A DNA stretch of 64,000 nucleotides from Sphingomonas sp. BT-65 (GCF_026107375.2 NZ_JAPCIA010000001.1:2604001-2668000), one strand, 5' to 3'. Positions 52,730 to 63,687 are shown, numbered from the stretch's first letter. A program made the numbers and translations. The notes: generated by a model not told the origin, from the letters alone.

Positions 52730-53457
52730 CAGCGCCGGTCCCAGGGCCCGTCATCGTACTCGTCCGGCCCCAGCTCGGCGAGAATATCGGCAAGGCCGCC
52801 CGCGCGATGCTCAATTTCGGGCTGGCCGAGATGCGCCTCGTCGCCCCGCGTGATGGCTGGCCCAATCCCTCCGCCGGCCCGGCGGCGAGCGGCGCCAATA
52901 TCGTGCTCGAACAGGCGCGCGTGTTCGACAGCGTCGCCGAGGCAGTGTCCGATTGCGAGCATGTCTATGCCACCACGGTGCGCAAGCGCGGTGTGACCAA
53001 GCCGGTGGTCACGCCGACCGAGGCCGCATCGGAAATCCACGCCGCGCCCGGCCGCAGCGCGATCCTGTTCGGTCCCGAACGCTCGGGACTGGAGACCGAG
53101 GATGTCGCGCTCGCCCGCGCGATCCTGACCGTTCCGATCAATCCCGAGTTCGGCTCGCTCAACCTGGCGCAGGCGGTGATCCTGGTGGCTTATGAATGGT
53201 CGAAAGGCCGCGATCTCGTCCAGCCGCCGCGCGTTGATCTCGATCCGCCTGCACCGCAGGCCGAGCTCGAAGGGCTGATCGGCCATCTCGAGGCGCTGCT
53301 CGAGGACAGCGGTTATTTCTATCCGCCCGACCGCGTGCCGACGACGAAGCTCACGCTGCGCAACCTGCTGACCAAGCCCGGCTGGACCGAGCAGGAATTG
53401 CGCACGCTCCGCGGTGTGCTCTCGGCGCTCGAGGGGAAAAAGCGCGTGCGCGGCTAG
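52726..53457 (+). CDS. trmJ: tRNA/rRNA methyltransferase of the TrmJ family (SPOUT)
   Basis: The 243-residue SpoU-type protein has '[27 protein letters not shown]', '[14 protein letters not shown]', '[19 protein letters not shown]' and '[20 protein letters not shown]', the three SPOUT motifs. TrmJ 2'-O-methylates position 32 of tRNAs. The ATG overlaps the nrdR stop (ATGA). Confidence 0.92.
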   Translation: MTAPVPGPVIVLVRPQLGENIGKAARAMLNFGLAEMRLVAPRDGWPNPSAGPAASGANIVLEQARVFDSVAEAVSDCEHVYATTVRKRGVTKPVVTPTEAASEIHAAPGRSAILFGPERSGLETEDVALARAILTVPINPEFGSLNLAQAVILVAYEWSKGRDLVQPPRVDLDPPAPQAELEGLIGHLEALLEDSGYFYPPDRVPTTKLTLRNLLTKPGWTEQELRTLRGVLSALEGKKRVRG

Positions 53458-53516
53458 AACCGGCTTGTCGCGTGGGTTGGCGCGGCTAGAAGAACGCGTA
53501 TCCAGTGGAGTTCTTC

Positions 53517-53735
53517 ATGATCAGTCTGATTCTCGCGGTCGCCGCCTCGGTCGCGCCCATCGCCAACGATACGCCCGCCCCGGCTCCCACCCCGGCTCCC
53601 GAGCGCAAGATCTGCAAGGTCGAGAACTCGTCCGCCAGCCGTCTCGGCGCCAAGCGGATCTGCCGGACCGAGGCCGAGTGGAAGGCTGCACAGGACGCCG
53701 TCAGCCGCGACCTCGACAGGCGCGAGCGCCAGTAA
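53517..53735 (+). CDS. Small exported protein of unknown function
   Basis: The 72-residue product starts MISLILAVAASVAPIANDTP after GTGGAG at six bases. A signal-like helix is followed by a Pro/Ala repeat (PAPAPTPAPE) and a compact domain with two cysteines: 'KICKVENSSASRLGAKRICRTEAEW'. The pattern C-(K)-x...-R-x-C resembles a small disulfide-bonded periplasmic domain seen in sphingomonads. No function can be given. Confidence 0.72.
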   Translation: MISLILAVAASVAPIANDTPAPAPTPAPERKICKVENSSASRLGAKRICRTEAEWKAAQDAVSRDLDRRERQ

Positions 53736-53781
53736 CCCGCGATTCCGGCCTAGCTCGCATGGCGCGCCGGGACTGCTATGC

Positions 53782-53810
53782 TTGACTCGCGCGTGCCACG
53801 CGGCTAGGCG
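53782..53810 (+). promoter_or_regulatory. Candidate promoter of rpsD
   Basis: TTGACT is followed after 17 bases by TAGGCG. The same TTGAC-N17-TAGG layout precedes tRNA-Lys at 63.7 kb, which strengthens it as a growth-related promoter type of this genome. Use is inferred. Confidence 0.45.
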
Positions 53811-53952
53811 CGCGCCTTCGCAATCGGCCTCGCACTCCGGTGAAGCGGCGGCCCTGCCTTGATGGCAGGCGATACCGGAATCGCGATCAGGTGAAGTTCC
53901 CGAAAGGGATTGGCGCCGGGTCAACGTCGTTAGCAGTTGTAAGGAAGTTCAA
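53811..53952 (+). promoter_or_regulatory. Structured 5' leader of rpsD, possible S4 control element
   Basis: The ~140-base leader has a clear hairpin (CCTGCC-TTGAT-GGCAGG, 53853-53869) and further pairing near CCGG...GCGCCGG, then AAGGAAG before the ATG. Ribosomal protein S4 autoregulates in other bacteria, so a binding leader is possible; no named motif is recognised. Confidence 0.3.
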
Positions 53953-54567
53953 ATGTCGAAGCGCTCCAGCGCCAAGTACAAGCTCGATCGCCGCATGGGC
54001 GAGAACATCTGGGGTCGTCCCAAGTCGCCGGTCAACAAGCGCGAATACGGCCCCGGCCAGCACGGCCAGCGCCGCAAGGGCAAGATGTCGGACTTCGGCA
54101 TCCAGTTGCGCGCCAAGCAGAAGCTCAAGGGCTATTACGGCGACGTCACCGAGAAGCAGTTCAAGAAGGCCTATGAAGAGGCGTCGCGGATGAAGGGCGA
54201 CACCGGCCAGAACCTGATCGGCCTGCTCGAGCAGCGCCTCGACATGATCGTCTATCGCGCCAAGTTCGCGCCGACGATCTTCGCCGCGCGCCAGCTGGTC
54301 AACCACGGCCACGTCAAGGTCAATGGCGAGAAGTGCAACATCGGCTCGCGCCGCATCAAGCCGGGCGAGACCGTCGAGCTGGGCGGCAAGGCGCAGGAGA
54401 TGGCGCTGGTGATGGAGGCACAGAGCCTCGCCGAGCGCGACATCCCCGACTATGTCGCGCCCGACGGCGCGTCGAAGATCACCTTCACCCGCGTGCCGAC
54501 CCTCGATGAGGTGCCGTATCCGGTGAAGATGGAACCGAACCTGGTGGTCGAATTCTACTCGCGCTGA
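53953..54567 (+). CDS. rpsD: 30S ribosomal protein S4
   Basis: The 204-residue protein starts '[20 protein letters not shown]' and has the S4 RNA-binding domain with '[38 protein letters not shown]'. It is a primary 16S rRNA binder of the small subunit. It stands alone here, outside the alpha operon, which is normal for alphaproteobacteria, and is closed by a strong terminator. Confidence 0.98.
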   Translation: MSKRSSAKYKLDRRMGENIWGRPKSPVNKREYGPGQHGQRRKGKMSDFGIQLRAKQKLKGYYGDVTEKQFKKAYEEASRMKGDTGQNLIGLLEQRLDMIVYRAKFAPTIFAARQLVNHGHVKVNGEKCNIGSRRIKPGETVELGGKAQEMALVMEAQSLAERDIPDYVAPDGASKITFTRVPTLDEVPYPVKMEPNLVVEFYSR

Positions 54568-54590
54568 GGCAAGGCATCAGCCGGACAAGC

Positions 54591-54620
54591 AAAAGGGCGG
54601 TCTCGCGGGGCCGCCCTTTT
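54591..54620 (+). terminator. Rho-independent terminator after rpsD
   Basis: AAAAGGGCGG and CCGCCCTTTT form a 10-bp stem with a TCTCGCGGGG loop, and the T-run continues one base further. The A-run on the other strand makes it usable also for the converging gene. Confidence 0.92.
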
Positions 54621-54643
54621 TCGTTGGTCCGTGCTCGGCACGT

Positions 54644-54940
54644 TCAATAGCCCGCGCGTGCGCAGAGCCGGTAAAGCTGCAGGACCCTCGGATCGCTCGC
54701 GCCGTAGCGCGCCCGGAACGCCGCTTTTCGCGCGCAATTGGCACGCGCACGCGTTGCGGAGCTGGCCTCGCTGGTCCTGCGGCTCGTTTGTCCAGGCGAA
54801 CGCTTGCGCGCTTCGATCTCGGCAATCTGTCCCTGGGCGATTGCCGAGCCGACGATCGTCATGTCGCCCATCGCCCCGTCCTGGGCAATGGCGGGCGGCG
54901 CAAGCAGGATGCTGAGCAGGACGAGCGCTAGCTGCTTCAT
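54644..54940 (-). CDS. Exported small protein of unknown function
   Basis: The 98-residue product begins MKQLALVLLSILLAPPAIAQ, a clear signal peptide. The mature part is helical and rich in Arg/Ala/Ser ('QIAEIEARKRSPGQTSRRTS'), with a C-terminal 'RARYGASDPRVLQLYRLCARAGY'. There are two cysteines. No family is recognised. It converges on rpsD, sharing the terminator. Confidence 0.7.
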   Translation of the reverse strand: MKQLALVLLSILLAPPAIAQDGAMGDMTIVGSAIAQGQIAEIEARKRSPGQTSRRTSEASSATRARANCARKAAFRARYGASDPRVLQLYRLCARAGY

Positions 54941-55041
54941 GCGGGGCTCCGATTCCAGCTGGATGCCGGCATCGTATAACGAGCACCGGAGCAGCCGGTT
55001 TCACGAACATGGGGCGGCCTTCAGCCCGCCCCATTCCCGTT

Positions 55042-56991
55042 TCAGGGGGCCTTCAGAAATGCCGCGCTCTTCTGCAGCATCTGCGTCCGCGCTTCGCTAT
55101 CCTCGAGATAGTGATCGAGACCTGGGAAGATCACCAGTTCCGATTTGGCGCCGGCGGCCTTGAGCTTGTCGTGCATCAGCTGGGCGTGCCCGACCGCCAC
55201 GTTGCGGTCCATGTCGCCATGGAAGATCAGCACCGGCGCCTTAATCGCGGCGGCGTGCCGCGCCGGCGATCCCTGCTCGATATGCGGTCCGCTGCCGACG
55301 AAGCGCTCGACCTCGCGATGGCTCGAATAGATCGCGCTGTCGCTCTTGAACCGGTCGAGATCGGTCACTGGCGCGACCGCGACGACGCGCTTGAACAGGC
55401 CGGGTTCGGTGGCGGCGGACTGGAGCGCCGCATAGCCGCCATAGGACCAGCCGAAGATGGCGAGCTTTGCGGGATCCGCGATGCCCTCGCTCACCAGCCA
55501 GCGTCCCGCGTCATTGACGTCCCCGATCGCGGTCTTCCAGCTCTGGAACCCGTTTTTCTGGAACCAGGCGTCGCCATAGCCGGTCGAGCCGCGGAAGTTG
55601 GGCTGGAGCACCGCGAATCCCTGGCTCGCGAAATATTGCGACAGCCAGTCGAAGCCCCAGTCGTCGCGCGCGCCCGGACCGCCATGCGGCAGCACGATGG
55701 CGCGGATCCCTTTCGTGCTCCCCTGTGTCGGCAGCGTCAGATAGGCCGGCACCATCGTACCGTCCGCGGCGCGATAGGTGATGTGCCGCATCTCGGCCAG
55801 CTTCGCCTTTTCGAGCTGGGGCCGCGCCAACGCGACCTCGTTCAGCGTCTTGGCCGTGCGGTCGAACAGATAGTAGCGGCCCGGATCGATGTCGCTCCCG
55901 GCCCAGATCAGCAGCCGGTTCTCGTCCTCGCTCGAATCGACCACGCGAATCAGCGGTAGCTTGGGCAATGCCTTGGCGAGCGATTTGACGAGCTTCGACA
56001 CCGCCGGGTCGAAATATTCGACCGAGGGGATGTCGGTCGAGTAGGTCGCGCCGATGATGCGCCCGTTGCGCCCGATTCGAGCAAAGCCCGTCACATCCAT
56101 CTGCGGATGGGCATAGACCAGTTTCTCGGCGCCGCTGCCGTCGAGCGCGCGGGTGTATGCCGCGAGCCTGCCGTCGACGCGCCGCAGACCATAGGCGACG
56201 TCGAGCGCGGGATCGATGCCATAGGGATCGAAGCCGGCCCGGTCGGGTCCGACGGTGCTGAGCGCCTCCCATGCCTTGCTGCCCTTGCGGCGATAGGAAT
56301 AGGTGCGAACGCCGGTGGTGTATCCGTCGCGTGCCTGCACGCGCCCCATCATCCGCACATTGCCCTTGCCGTCGGTGAAGAACTCCGCGGCGTCGCGTGA
56401 GGCCAGTTCGACGGTACGCGACTGGAGCGTACGCGCGTCAACCAGGTCGACGCCGAGCCCTTCCTGCTTTTGCGCGAGCCGCGTGCCGGTGGTCGTCTCG
56501 GGAACATATTGGCGGATCATCATCACCTGCCCGTCGGTTCCCGGGTTCCAGTCGATCACCGATCCGCCGAACGTCGCATAGCCGAGCTGTTCGCCCGTCC
56601 CCCGCGTGTGGCTGAGCACCTTCATGTTGCTGCCGTCGTGATCCATCGTCGTCAGGCGCGTCGACACGATCAGCCCCTCGGGCAGGCGGACCACGCCATA
56701 GACGGTGCACAACAGCCGCGTGTTGCTCGCCCAGCGGCACCCGCTGACTCGCTCAGGCTTGCCGTCCGACGCGGCGATCGCCTTGGGTGCAGCCGATCCG
56801 TCGAGCGGAACCACGAATACGCCGGAGCCCTGTCCCTTCAGCGGCACGACATAAGCGAGCTTGGTCCCGTCGGGCGACAGGCTGGCCTGCTCGACATATT
56901 CGCGCGCGCCGAATGCGGCCGCGGCATCGAAATCCTGCGCGGCAGCTGGCGATGCGGCGGAAAGGCCGGCCAGACAAATCCAGTGCTTCAC
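55042..56991 (-). CDS. Prolyl-oligopeptidase-family (S9) exported peptidase
   Basis: The 649-residue protein has a GTG start behind GGGGGAAG and a signal peptide (LAGLSAASPAAAQ). A seven-bladed beta-propeller (about 30-400) precedes the alpha/beta-hydrolase domain. The catalytic triad is S516 in 'FGWSYGGYAA', D595 in 'HGDMDRNVA' and H627 in 'GLDHYLED'. It should cut short peptides (DPP IV/acylaminoacyl-peptidase type) in the periplasm. It is divergent from the M28 lipoprotein gene. Confidence 0.92.
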   Translation of the reverse strand: MKHWICLAGLSAASPAAAQDFDAAAAFGAREYVEQASLSPDGTKLAYVVPLKGQGSGVFVVPLDGSAAPKAIAASDGKPERVSGCRWASNTRLLCTVYGVVRLPEGLIVSTRLTTMDHDGSNMKVLSHTRGTGEQLGYATFGGSVIDWNPGTDGQVMMIRQYVPETTTGTRLAQKQEGLGVDLVDARTLQSRTVELASRDAAEFFTDGKGNVRMMGRVQARDGYTTGVRTYSYRRKGSKAWEALSTVGPDRAGFDPYGIDPALDVAYGLRRVDGRLAAYTRALDGSGAEKLVYAHPQMDVTGFARIGRNGRIIGATYSTDIPSVEYFDPAVSKLVKSLAKALPKLPLIRVVDSSEDENRLLIWAGSDIDPGRYYLFDRTAKTLNEVALARPQLEKAKLAEMRHITYRAADGTMVPAYLTLPTQGSTKGIRAIVLPHGGPGARDDWGFDWLSQYFASQGFAVLQPNFRGSTGYGDAWFQKNGFQSWKTAIGDVNDAGRWLVSEGIADPAKLAIFGWSYGGYAALQSAATEPGLFKRVVAVAPVTDLDRFKSDSAIYSSHREVERFVGSGPHIEQGSPARHAAAIKAPVLIFHGDMDRNVAVGHAQLMHDKLKAAGAKSELVIFPGLDHYLEDSEARTQMLQKSAAFLKAP

Positions 56992-57113
56992 GTTGCTTCC
57001 CCCCGTTCTTCCGCAACCTGCAACGCCGGGGCGCGGTTCGCAAGCGCCGCCGCTTGCTCCCGTCGCCGCCCCCTGCCAGAAGGCGCGCAATGAAATTACC
57101 GGAGATGATGCCG

Positions 57114-58781
<1,668 letters not shown>

Positions 58782-58786
58782 GCGCG

Positions 58787-59752
58787 ATGAAGCCGACGCC
58801 GCCGCCCGAATGGTCCAGGCACAAGGCCGTATGGATCGGCTTTCCCAGCCATCCCGAGCTGTGGGAGTCGCTCGGCGCCGCGCGTGCCGAGGTCGCCGCC
58901 TTCGCGCGCGCGGTCCATGCCGGTGGCGCAGGCGAGCAGGTGCTGCTGGTCGCCGCGGACGAGGAAGCGGCGGCCGCGGCGCGGCTGCTCGCGGGGGACT
59001 CGGCGAAGGTGGTGGTCACGCCGTTCGGCGACATCTGGCTACGCGATACCGGGGTGATCCTCGACAATCAGGGTGTCGGCCACGACTTCGAGTTCAACGG
59101 CTGGGGCGGCAAGTATAATTACGAGGGCGACGAGGAGGTCGGCGCGCTGCTCGCCGAGAAGCGCCGGATCGAGGTGCAGCCTCACGACTGGGTGCTCGAG
59201 GGCGGCTCGATCGACTGGGACGGCACGGGCCTCGTCGTCACCACCGAGCAATGCCTGCTCAACCGCAACCGCAACCCCGCCATGTCGATGCGCGAGGCGG
59301 AGGAGCGGCTGTACGCGGATCTCGGTTTCGATCGCGTGCTGTGGCTCGGCAATGGCCTGGCGATGGATCACACCGACGGCCATGTCGACAATCTCGCGCG
59401 CTTCGTCGGGGAGAATCGCCTCGCGATCCCGGTGCCCGAGGAGAACGACCCCAACTGGCTGGTCTATGCTGACGCCAGGCGCCGCGCCGAGGCGTTCGGG
59501 GTGGAGGTCGTCCCGATCCCGTCACCCGGCCGCGTGATGCACGGCGACGAGGTGGTCCCGGCGAGCTACATGAACTTCTACATCGGCAATGCCGCAGTGG
59601 TGATCCCGGTCTACGGCCAGCCCAACGACCGCAAGGCGGTCGAGGTCATCGGCGCGCTCTTCCCGGGACGCGAGGCGGTCGGCCTGCGCGCCGACCATAT
59701 CCTGACGGGTGGTGGGAGCTTCCACTGCATCTCGCAGCAGATTCCGAAGTAG
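58787..59752 (+). CDS. aguA: Agmatine deiminase
   Basis: The 321-residue guanidino-group hydrolase has 'DIWLRDTGVIL', 'WVLEGGSIDWDGTGLVVTTEQC', 'MDHTDGHVDNLARFV' and the nucleophile C314 in 'LTGGGSFHCISQQIPK'. It hydrolyses agmatine to N-carbamoylputrescine. Its product is the substrate of aguB 0.4 kb downstream. Confidence 0.95.
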   Translation: MKPTPPPEWSRHKAVWIGFPSHPELWESLGAARAEVAAFARAVHAGGAGEQVLLVAADEEAAAAARLLAGDSAKVVVTPFGDIWLRDTGVILDNQGVGHDFEFNGWGGKYNYEGDEEVGALLAEKRRIEVQPHDWVLEGGSIDWDGTGLVVTTEQCLLNRNRNPAMSMREAEERLYADLGFDRVLWLGNGLAMDHTDGHVDNLARFVGENRLAIPVPEENDPNWLVYADARRRAEAFGVEVVPIPSPGRVMHGDEVVPASYMNFYIGNAAVVIPVYGQPNDRKAVEVIGALFPGREAVGLRADHILTGGGSFHCISQQIPK

Positions 59753-59762
59753 CGACGTGCCG

Positions 59763-59993
59763 ATGCCCTCATTCTTTACCGTCGCGCCTGAGAATGAAGC
59801 CGAGACCGTCGCCCATCTGACCGCGAAGGGATTCCCACCCTCTCGCATCGACAAAGATGAAGAAGGCGAGGTCGTCCTCGTCTTTGCGGACGTCCCCGAC
59901 GAGCAAATGCACAAACTGGCGCAAGCGCTGCCAGTCCACCTGAGCACGAAGCTTGGAATCGTGATGGGCGATCGGCCGCCCTTCGGCACCTAA
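59763..59993 (+). CDS. Hypothetical 76-residue protein between aguA and aguB
   Basis: The product ('MPSFFTVAPENEAETVAHLT' ... 'DEQMHKLAQALPVHLST') looks like a small alpha/beta domain, with acidic 'RIDKDEEGEVVLVFADVPDE'. It uses ordinary codons, though GC at wobble positions is somewhat lower than around it. Its position just after aguA suggests co-expression. I do not recognise the family. Confidence 0.6.
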   Translation: MPSFFTVAPENEAETVAHLTAKGFPPSRIDKDEEGEVVLVFADVPDEQMHKLAQALPVHLSTKLGIVMGDRPPFGT

Positions 59994-60005
59994 GCCCTTA
60001 CCCTA

Positions 60006-60113
60006 GTCACCCCGGCCTTGTGCCGGGGTCCGCCGTGCCGCCGGCACTGACCCCTCCCCCTCATACCACATCGCTCGCCGATCCGTGGACCCCGGCAAAA
60101 GGCCGGGGTGACG
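60006..60113. repeat. Inverted-repeat pair of family 2 before aguB
   Basis: The left arm GTCACCCCGG... (26 bases) and right arm GGACCCCGGC...GGGGTGACG (27 bases) are near-complementary, 55 bases apart; each arm is also a hairpin. It nearly fills the 150-base gap upstream of aguB and could separate aguB expression from aguA. Confidence 0.75.
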
Positions 60114-60143
60114 GAGCGGAGCCGCTCCCCTAAATAGCGCCGC

Positions 60144-60998
60144 ATGACCCAGATCACCGTCGCCGCGCTCCAGCTCGCGTTCACCAGCGACACCGCGCAG
60201 AACATCGCCAACGTCGCCGACCTCGTGCGCGAGGCGGCAGGGAAGGGCGCGCAGGTCGTGCTGCCGCCCGAGCTGTTCGAAGGCGAGTATTTTTGCCGGG
60301 TCGAGGATGAGGCGCTGTTCGCTTCGGCCAAGCCTGTCGCCAGCCACCCCGCGGTCACCGCGATGCAGGCGCTCGCCGCCGAGCTGCAAATCCACATCCC
60401 CACCAGCTTCTTCGAGGCCGACGGGCCGCATTTCTACAACAGCCTCGCGATGATCGGCCCCGACGGCAAGGTCGCAGGGGTCTATCGCAAGAGCCACATC
60501 CCCGATGGCCCTGGCTATGAGGAGAAATTCTACTTCCGCCCCGGCAACACCGGCTTCAAGGTGTGGGACGGCCCCGCGGCGGATGCGACGCTCGGCGTCG
60601 GCATCTGCTGGGACCAATGGTATCCCGAAACCGCGCGCACGATGATGCTGATGGGCGCGGAGCTGCTTTTCTACCCCACCGCGATCGGCTCGGAGCCCTA
60701 TGACGCCGATCTCGACACCAGCCGCATGTGGCGCCGCGCGATGGTCGGCCATGCCGTGTCCAACGTCGTGCCCGTGATCGCATCGAACCGCATCGGCACC
60801 GAGGGCGGCCAGCTTTTCTACGGCCACAGCTTCATCTGCGACGAATGGGGCGACATCCTCGCCGAGTTTGGCGCGGAGGAGACTGGCGTGCTCACCGCCA
60901 CGCTCGACCTCGATCGTGTGCGCAAGCACCGGGCCGGCATGGGCTTCTTCCGCGATCGCCGGCCCGAGCTTTACCGGCGGATGGTCGAGGACATCTGA
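60144..60998 (+). CDS. aguB: N-carbamoylputrescine amidase
   Basis: The 284-residue nitrilase-family enzyme has the catalytic triad E43 in 'PPELFEG', K116 in 'YRKSHIPDGPGY' and C155 in 'GICWDQWYPE'. The 'FYPTAIGSEP' segment is typical of AguB. It forms putrescine, CO2 and ammonia, completing the agmatine route. It overlaps the converging VTT gene by 28 bp. Confidence 0.95.
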   Translation: MTQITVAALQLAFTSDTAQNIANVADLVREAAGKGAQVVLPPELFEGEYFCRVEDEALFASAKPVASHPAVTAMQALAAELQIHIPTSFFEADGPHFYNSLAMIGPDGKVAGVYRKSHIPDGPGYEEKFYFRPGNTGFKVWDGPAADATLGVGICWDQWYPETARTMMLMGAELLFYPTAIGSEPYDADLDTSRMWRRAMVGHAVSNVVPVIASNRIGTEGGQLFYGHSFICDEWGDILAEFGAEETGVLTATLDLDRVRKHRAGMGFFRDRRPELYRRMVEDI

Positions 60999-61672
60999 CG
61001 CGCCACGCGCGCGCCGGCGATCCCCAGCAACGGCGCGAGCCCGAACAGCAGCAACGCGCCCAGCAGCGCGGGCGACCCCAGGTCGTCCAGGCTGCTCAGA
61101 TGCGCCAGCCGGTCGCCCGCCAGCGTGTAGAACAGGATCGACGGCGCGAGCCCGATCGCGGTCACCGGAACGAACGCGCGCAGCCGCATCCCCGAAAGCC
61201 CCGCGAGCAGGTTGGCCGACCAATAGGGGACAAAGGGAAGGAGGCGCAGCGCGAACAGATAGGCGGCGCCGTGCCGCGCGATCCCCGCTTCATGCCGCGC
61301 AAGCAGCGGCGCGAGCCTTGCGCGGACCGCTTCGCGCAGCATGTGCCGGGCCGCCAGCTGCGCGATCGTCGACCCGGCCACGCTTGCGGCGAGAGTGAGC
61401 ACGAATCCGGTGACCGGCCCGAACAGGCTGCCCGCGGCGACGCCGATCAGCGGCGCGACGGGAAAGCAGAGCGCGGTCAGCACCAAGATGACGAGGAAGG
61501 CCAGCGCCAGCGCGGCCAGGGGGTGCGCCGCACTCGCCGCGTCCAGCGCGCCGTTGAGCCGCTGCACCGCATCGATCGACAGCCACCCCGCGGCAAAACC
61601 GGCAAGGCCCCCCGCGACCATGATGATCGCGAGCAGCAGCCACAGCCGTCCCAGCCGGTCGATCCCGCGCAT
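60971..61672 (-). CDS. TVP38/TMEM64 (VTT-domain) membrane protein
   Basis: The predicted 233-residue protein has five or six helices and the VTT signature 'FPVAPLIGVAAGSLFGPVTGFVLTLAASVAGSTIAQLAARHML', plus 'ALRLLPFVPYWSANLLAGLSGMRLRAFVPVTAIG'. DedA/VTT proteins are lipid scramblases or act in undecaprenyl-phosphate and phospholipid flipping. No partner gene is evident. The 236-base stretch between its start and the next gene holds only short dyads, nothing I can name. Confidence 0.87.
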   Translation of the reverse strand: MRGIDRLGRLWLLLAIIMVAGGLAGFAAGWLSIDAVQRLNGALDAASAAHPLAALALAFLVILVLTALCFPVAPLIGVAAGSLFGPVTGFVLTLAASVAGSTIAQLAARHMLREAVRARLAPLLARHEAGIARHGAAYLFALRLLPFVPYWSANLLAGLSGMRLRAFVPVTAIGLAPSILFYTLAGDRLAHLSSLDDLGSPALLGALLLFGLAPLLGIAGARVARQMSSTIRR

Positions 61673-61908
61673 CCCGCTTCCCGTCGCGTGTCCAGCGGGT
61701 GCCGAATAGGCGCGGCGTATGACAGCAGCGAGTCAGCGGCGCCGCTTGCAATGTTGGAACGGGTTTGCTCCACCCTGGTCGATGGAACGGCCTTCCCCGC
61801 CAGCCGCGCGCGCCTGCAACCGCCCGATCGCGGCCCCGGTGCGTCAACCTCGTCGACCGCCGCCGTTCGCGCGCGCGTGGCAGTGTGACTTTTGGGACTT
61901 TACGTCCC

Positions 61909-62565
61909 TCATACCGTCCCGCGCAGCTCGAGCGCCCGCGCGAACACTGCCTCGAACATCGCCGCGGTCAGCCGGCCGGTATTCTGGTTGTAGCGCGAGC
62001 AGTGATAGCTATCGATCAGCACGCGCCCGTCGGGCATGCGATGCTCGGCAAGATGCGCGAAGCGGCATTTGGGCAGCTTGCCGCCCAATATCTTGACCGC
62101 GCTCTGGTGCGCGATCTGGCCCAGCGCCATGAAGATGCGCGCGGGAATCACATTGGCCTGCGTGTCGGCGAAGGGGCGGCAGTTGCGCGCCTCCTCCGGG
62201 GTCGGCTTGTTCTCGGGCGGCAGGCATTTGACCGAGTTGATGATGATCGCGCCCTTGAGCTTGAGGCCATCGTCGGGCCGCGCCTCGTACATCCCCTCGG
62301 TCAGGCCGAACTTGGCGAGCGTCGCGAACAGGAGGTCCCCGGCATAGTCGCCGGTGAACGGCCGCCCGGTGCGGTTGGCGCCGTGCTTGCCCGGCGCAAG
62401 GCCGATGATGCCGAGCCAGGCCTCGGGGTCGCCGAACGCGGGCACTGGCGCATTCCACCAGCCGGGATGCTCGGCGCGCAGCTCGTGCCGCAGCGCCACC
62501 AGCCGCGGGCAGCGCGGGCAGTCGTGCGGCGGCTCGGTATCGGGCAACGGGCTTGGCGGGACCAT
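61909..62565 (-). CDS. udgB: Type-5 uracil-DNA glycosylase (UdgB)
   Basis: The 218-residue protein has an N-terminal Cys pair 'DCPRCPRL' (first Fe-S ligands), motif A 'IIGLAPGKHGANRTGRPFTGDYAG', the later Cys residues in 'NSVKCLPPENKP' and 'RNCRPF', and motif B with H in 'SYHCSRYNQNTGRL'. The GLAPG(K/A)HGANRTGR motif distinguishes family 5 from families 4 and 1. It removes uracil and some deaminated bases from DNA. It is divergent from folK by 23 bases. Confidence 0.88.
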   Translation of the reverse strand: MVPPSPLPDTEPPHDCPRCPRLVALRHELRAEHPGWWNAPVPAFGDPEAWLGIIGLAPGKHGANRTGRPFTGDYAGDLLFATLAKFGLTEGMYEARPDDGLKLKGAIIINSVKCLPPENKPTPEEARNCRPFADTQANVIPARIFMALGQIAHQSAVKILGGKLPKCRFAHLAEHRMPDGRVLIDSYHCSRYNQNTGRLTAAMFEAVFARALELRGTV

Positions 62566-62588
62566 GCGGGAGCGATAGGCCGTGCGGC

Positions 62589-63062
62589 GTGACAAGCTCA
62601 ACCCCGGCGCAGCTCTATGTCGTCGCCCTCGGCTCGAACCGCCGCGGCCGCCACGGTGCGCCCGAGGCCGAGCTGCGCGCGGCGCTCGCCGCGATCGGCG
62701 GGGTGGTGAAAGCTTCGCCGATCATCGCCACCGCCCCGCTTGGTCCCGCGCGCCGCCGCTTCGCCAATGCCGCGGCGCTGGTCGAGAGCGCGGAGAGCCC
62801 GCCGGCGCTGCTTGCTCGCCTCAAACGAATCGAGCGTGATTTCGGCCGTCGGCGCGGCCGCCGGTGGGACATGCGGGTGATCGATCTCGACATCATCCTG
62901 TGGTCGGGCGGTGCATGGGCGAGTCCGGGGCTGGTGATCCCGCACCCGCAATTCCGCCGTCGCGGGTTCGTGCTCCAGCCGCTGAACGCGATCGTACCGG
63001 ACTGGCGCGACCCGCTCAGCGGGCGCACGGTGCGCCAGCTCGCCGCGCGAGGGGCCATATAA
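62589..63062 (+). CDS. folK: 2-amino-4-hydroxy-6-hydroxymethyldihydropteridine pyrophosphokinase
   Basis: The 157-residue protein (GTG start) has 'LYVVALGSNRRGRHG', 'RRRGRRWDMRVIDLDIILW' (ATP/Mg site Asp pair) and 'IPHPQFRRRGFVLQPL'. It activates the pterin for folate synthesis. The start is set by the conserved VALGSN lying 10 residues in. Confidence 0.9.
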   Translation: MTSSTPAQLYVVALGSNRRGRHGAPEAELRAALAAIGGVVKASPIIATAPLGPARRRFANAAALVESAESPPALLARLKRIERDFGRRRGRRWDMRVIDLDIILWSGGAWASPGLVIPHPQFRRRGFVLQPLNAIVPDWRDPLSGRTVRQLAARGAI

Positions 63063-63072
63063 GGAGAGTCCA

Positions 63073-63687
63073 ATGCCACTGATCCTGTTGCCTCTCGCGT
63101 TGGTCACGTTGCAGACCGCCGAGACACCTCCGCCGCCGCAGGCCAGCGCCGGCATCTATCGTCTGCCCTATGCCGACGGCACGCAGCTTCGCGTGTTCGA
63201 CGATACCCGCACGCACCGGCCGCGCGCGCGCATCGACCTCGTCGCCATGGGCCCGCGCAAACCCTACCGCATTGTCGCCGCGGCGGCGGGGACTGTGATG
63301 GCGATCCAGGACAGTTACGGCGAGCGCCAGAGCGGCCGCGCGGCGAGCGAATGCCGCAACAATTTCGTGTGGATCGCGCACCCCAATGGCGAGTGGACCG
63401 GCTATTCGCACATGGCCAAGGGCTCGGTGACCGGCCTCGCGAAGCTCAAGGTTGGTCAGAAGGTCCGCGCCGGGCAGCTCCTCGGGATTGAGGGCGATGT
63501 CGGCTGCGCGATGCTCGAGCATCTCCATTTCGAGGTCGCTGTGCCCGATCCGGCAAGGCCCGTCGATGCCGGCGGATTCCTCACCGGCAATGACGGGAGC
63601 AAGCGCAATCGTGAGCCGCGCTTCTGCGGCATTTCCGGAACGATCAACAAGGAGGAGGTCCATACCGCCAAACGCTGCGCCGGTTGA
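63073..63687 (+). CDS. M23 (LytM)-like exported protein, probably degenerate
   Basis: The 204-residue protein has a short hydrophobic leader (MPLILLPLALVTLQTA). The LytM-type core shows 'YRIVAAAAGTVMAIQDSYGE', 'NNFVWIAHPNGEWTGYSHMAKGSV' and 'LEHLHFEVAVP', but the first zinc motif HxxxD reads R51-A-R-I-D55, so one ligand is missing. It may be a non-catalytic LytM activator-type protein. It follows folK by 10 bp. Confidence 0.78.
   Translation: MPLILLPLALVTLQTAETPPPPQASAGIYRLPYADGTQLRVFDDTRTHRPRARIDLVAMGPRKPYRIVAAAAGTVMAIQDSYGERQSGRAASECRNNFVWIAHPNGEWTGYSHMAKGSVTGLAKLKVGQKVRAGQLLGIEGDVGCAMLEHLHFEVAVPDPARPVDAGGFLTGNDGSKRNREPRFCGISGTINKEEVHTAKRCAG

Noticed and set aside
61673..61908. A small gene between the VTT protein and UdgB
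   Set aside because: Short frames exist, but all lack a ribosome-binding site and recognisable composition; only a weak GGGAC/GTCCC dyad is present near the UdgB end.
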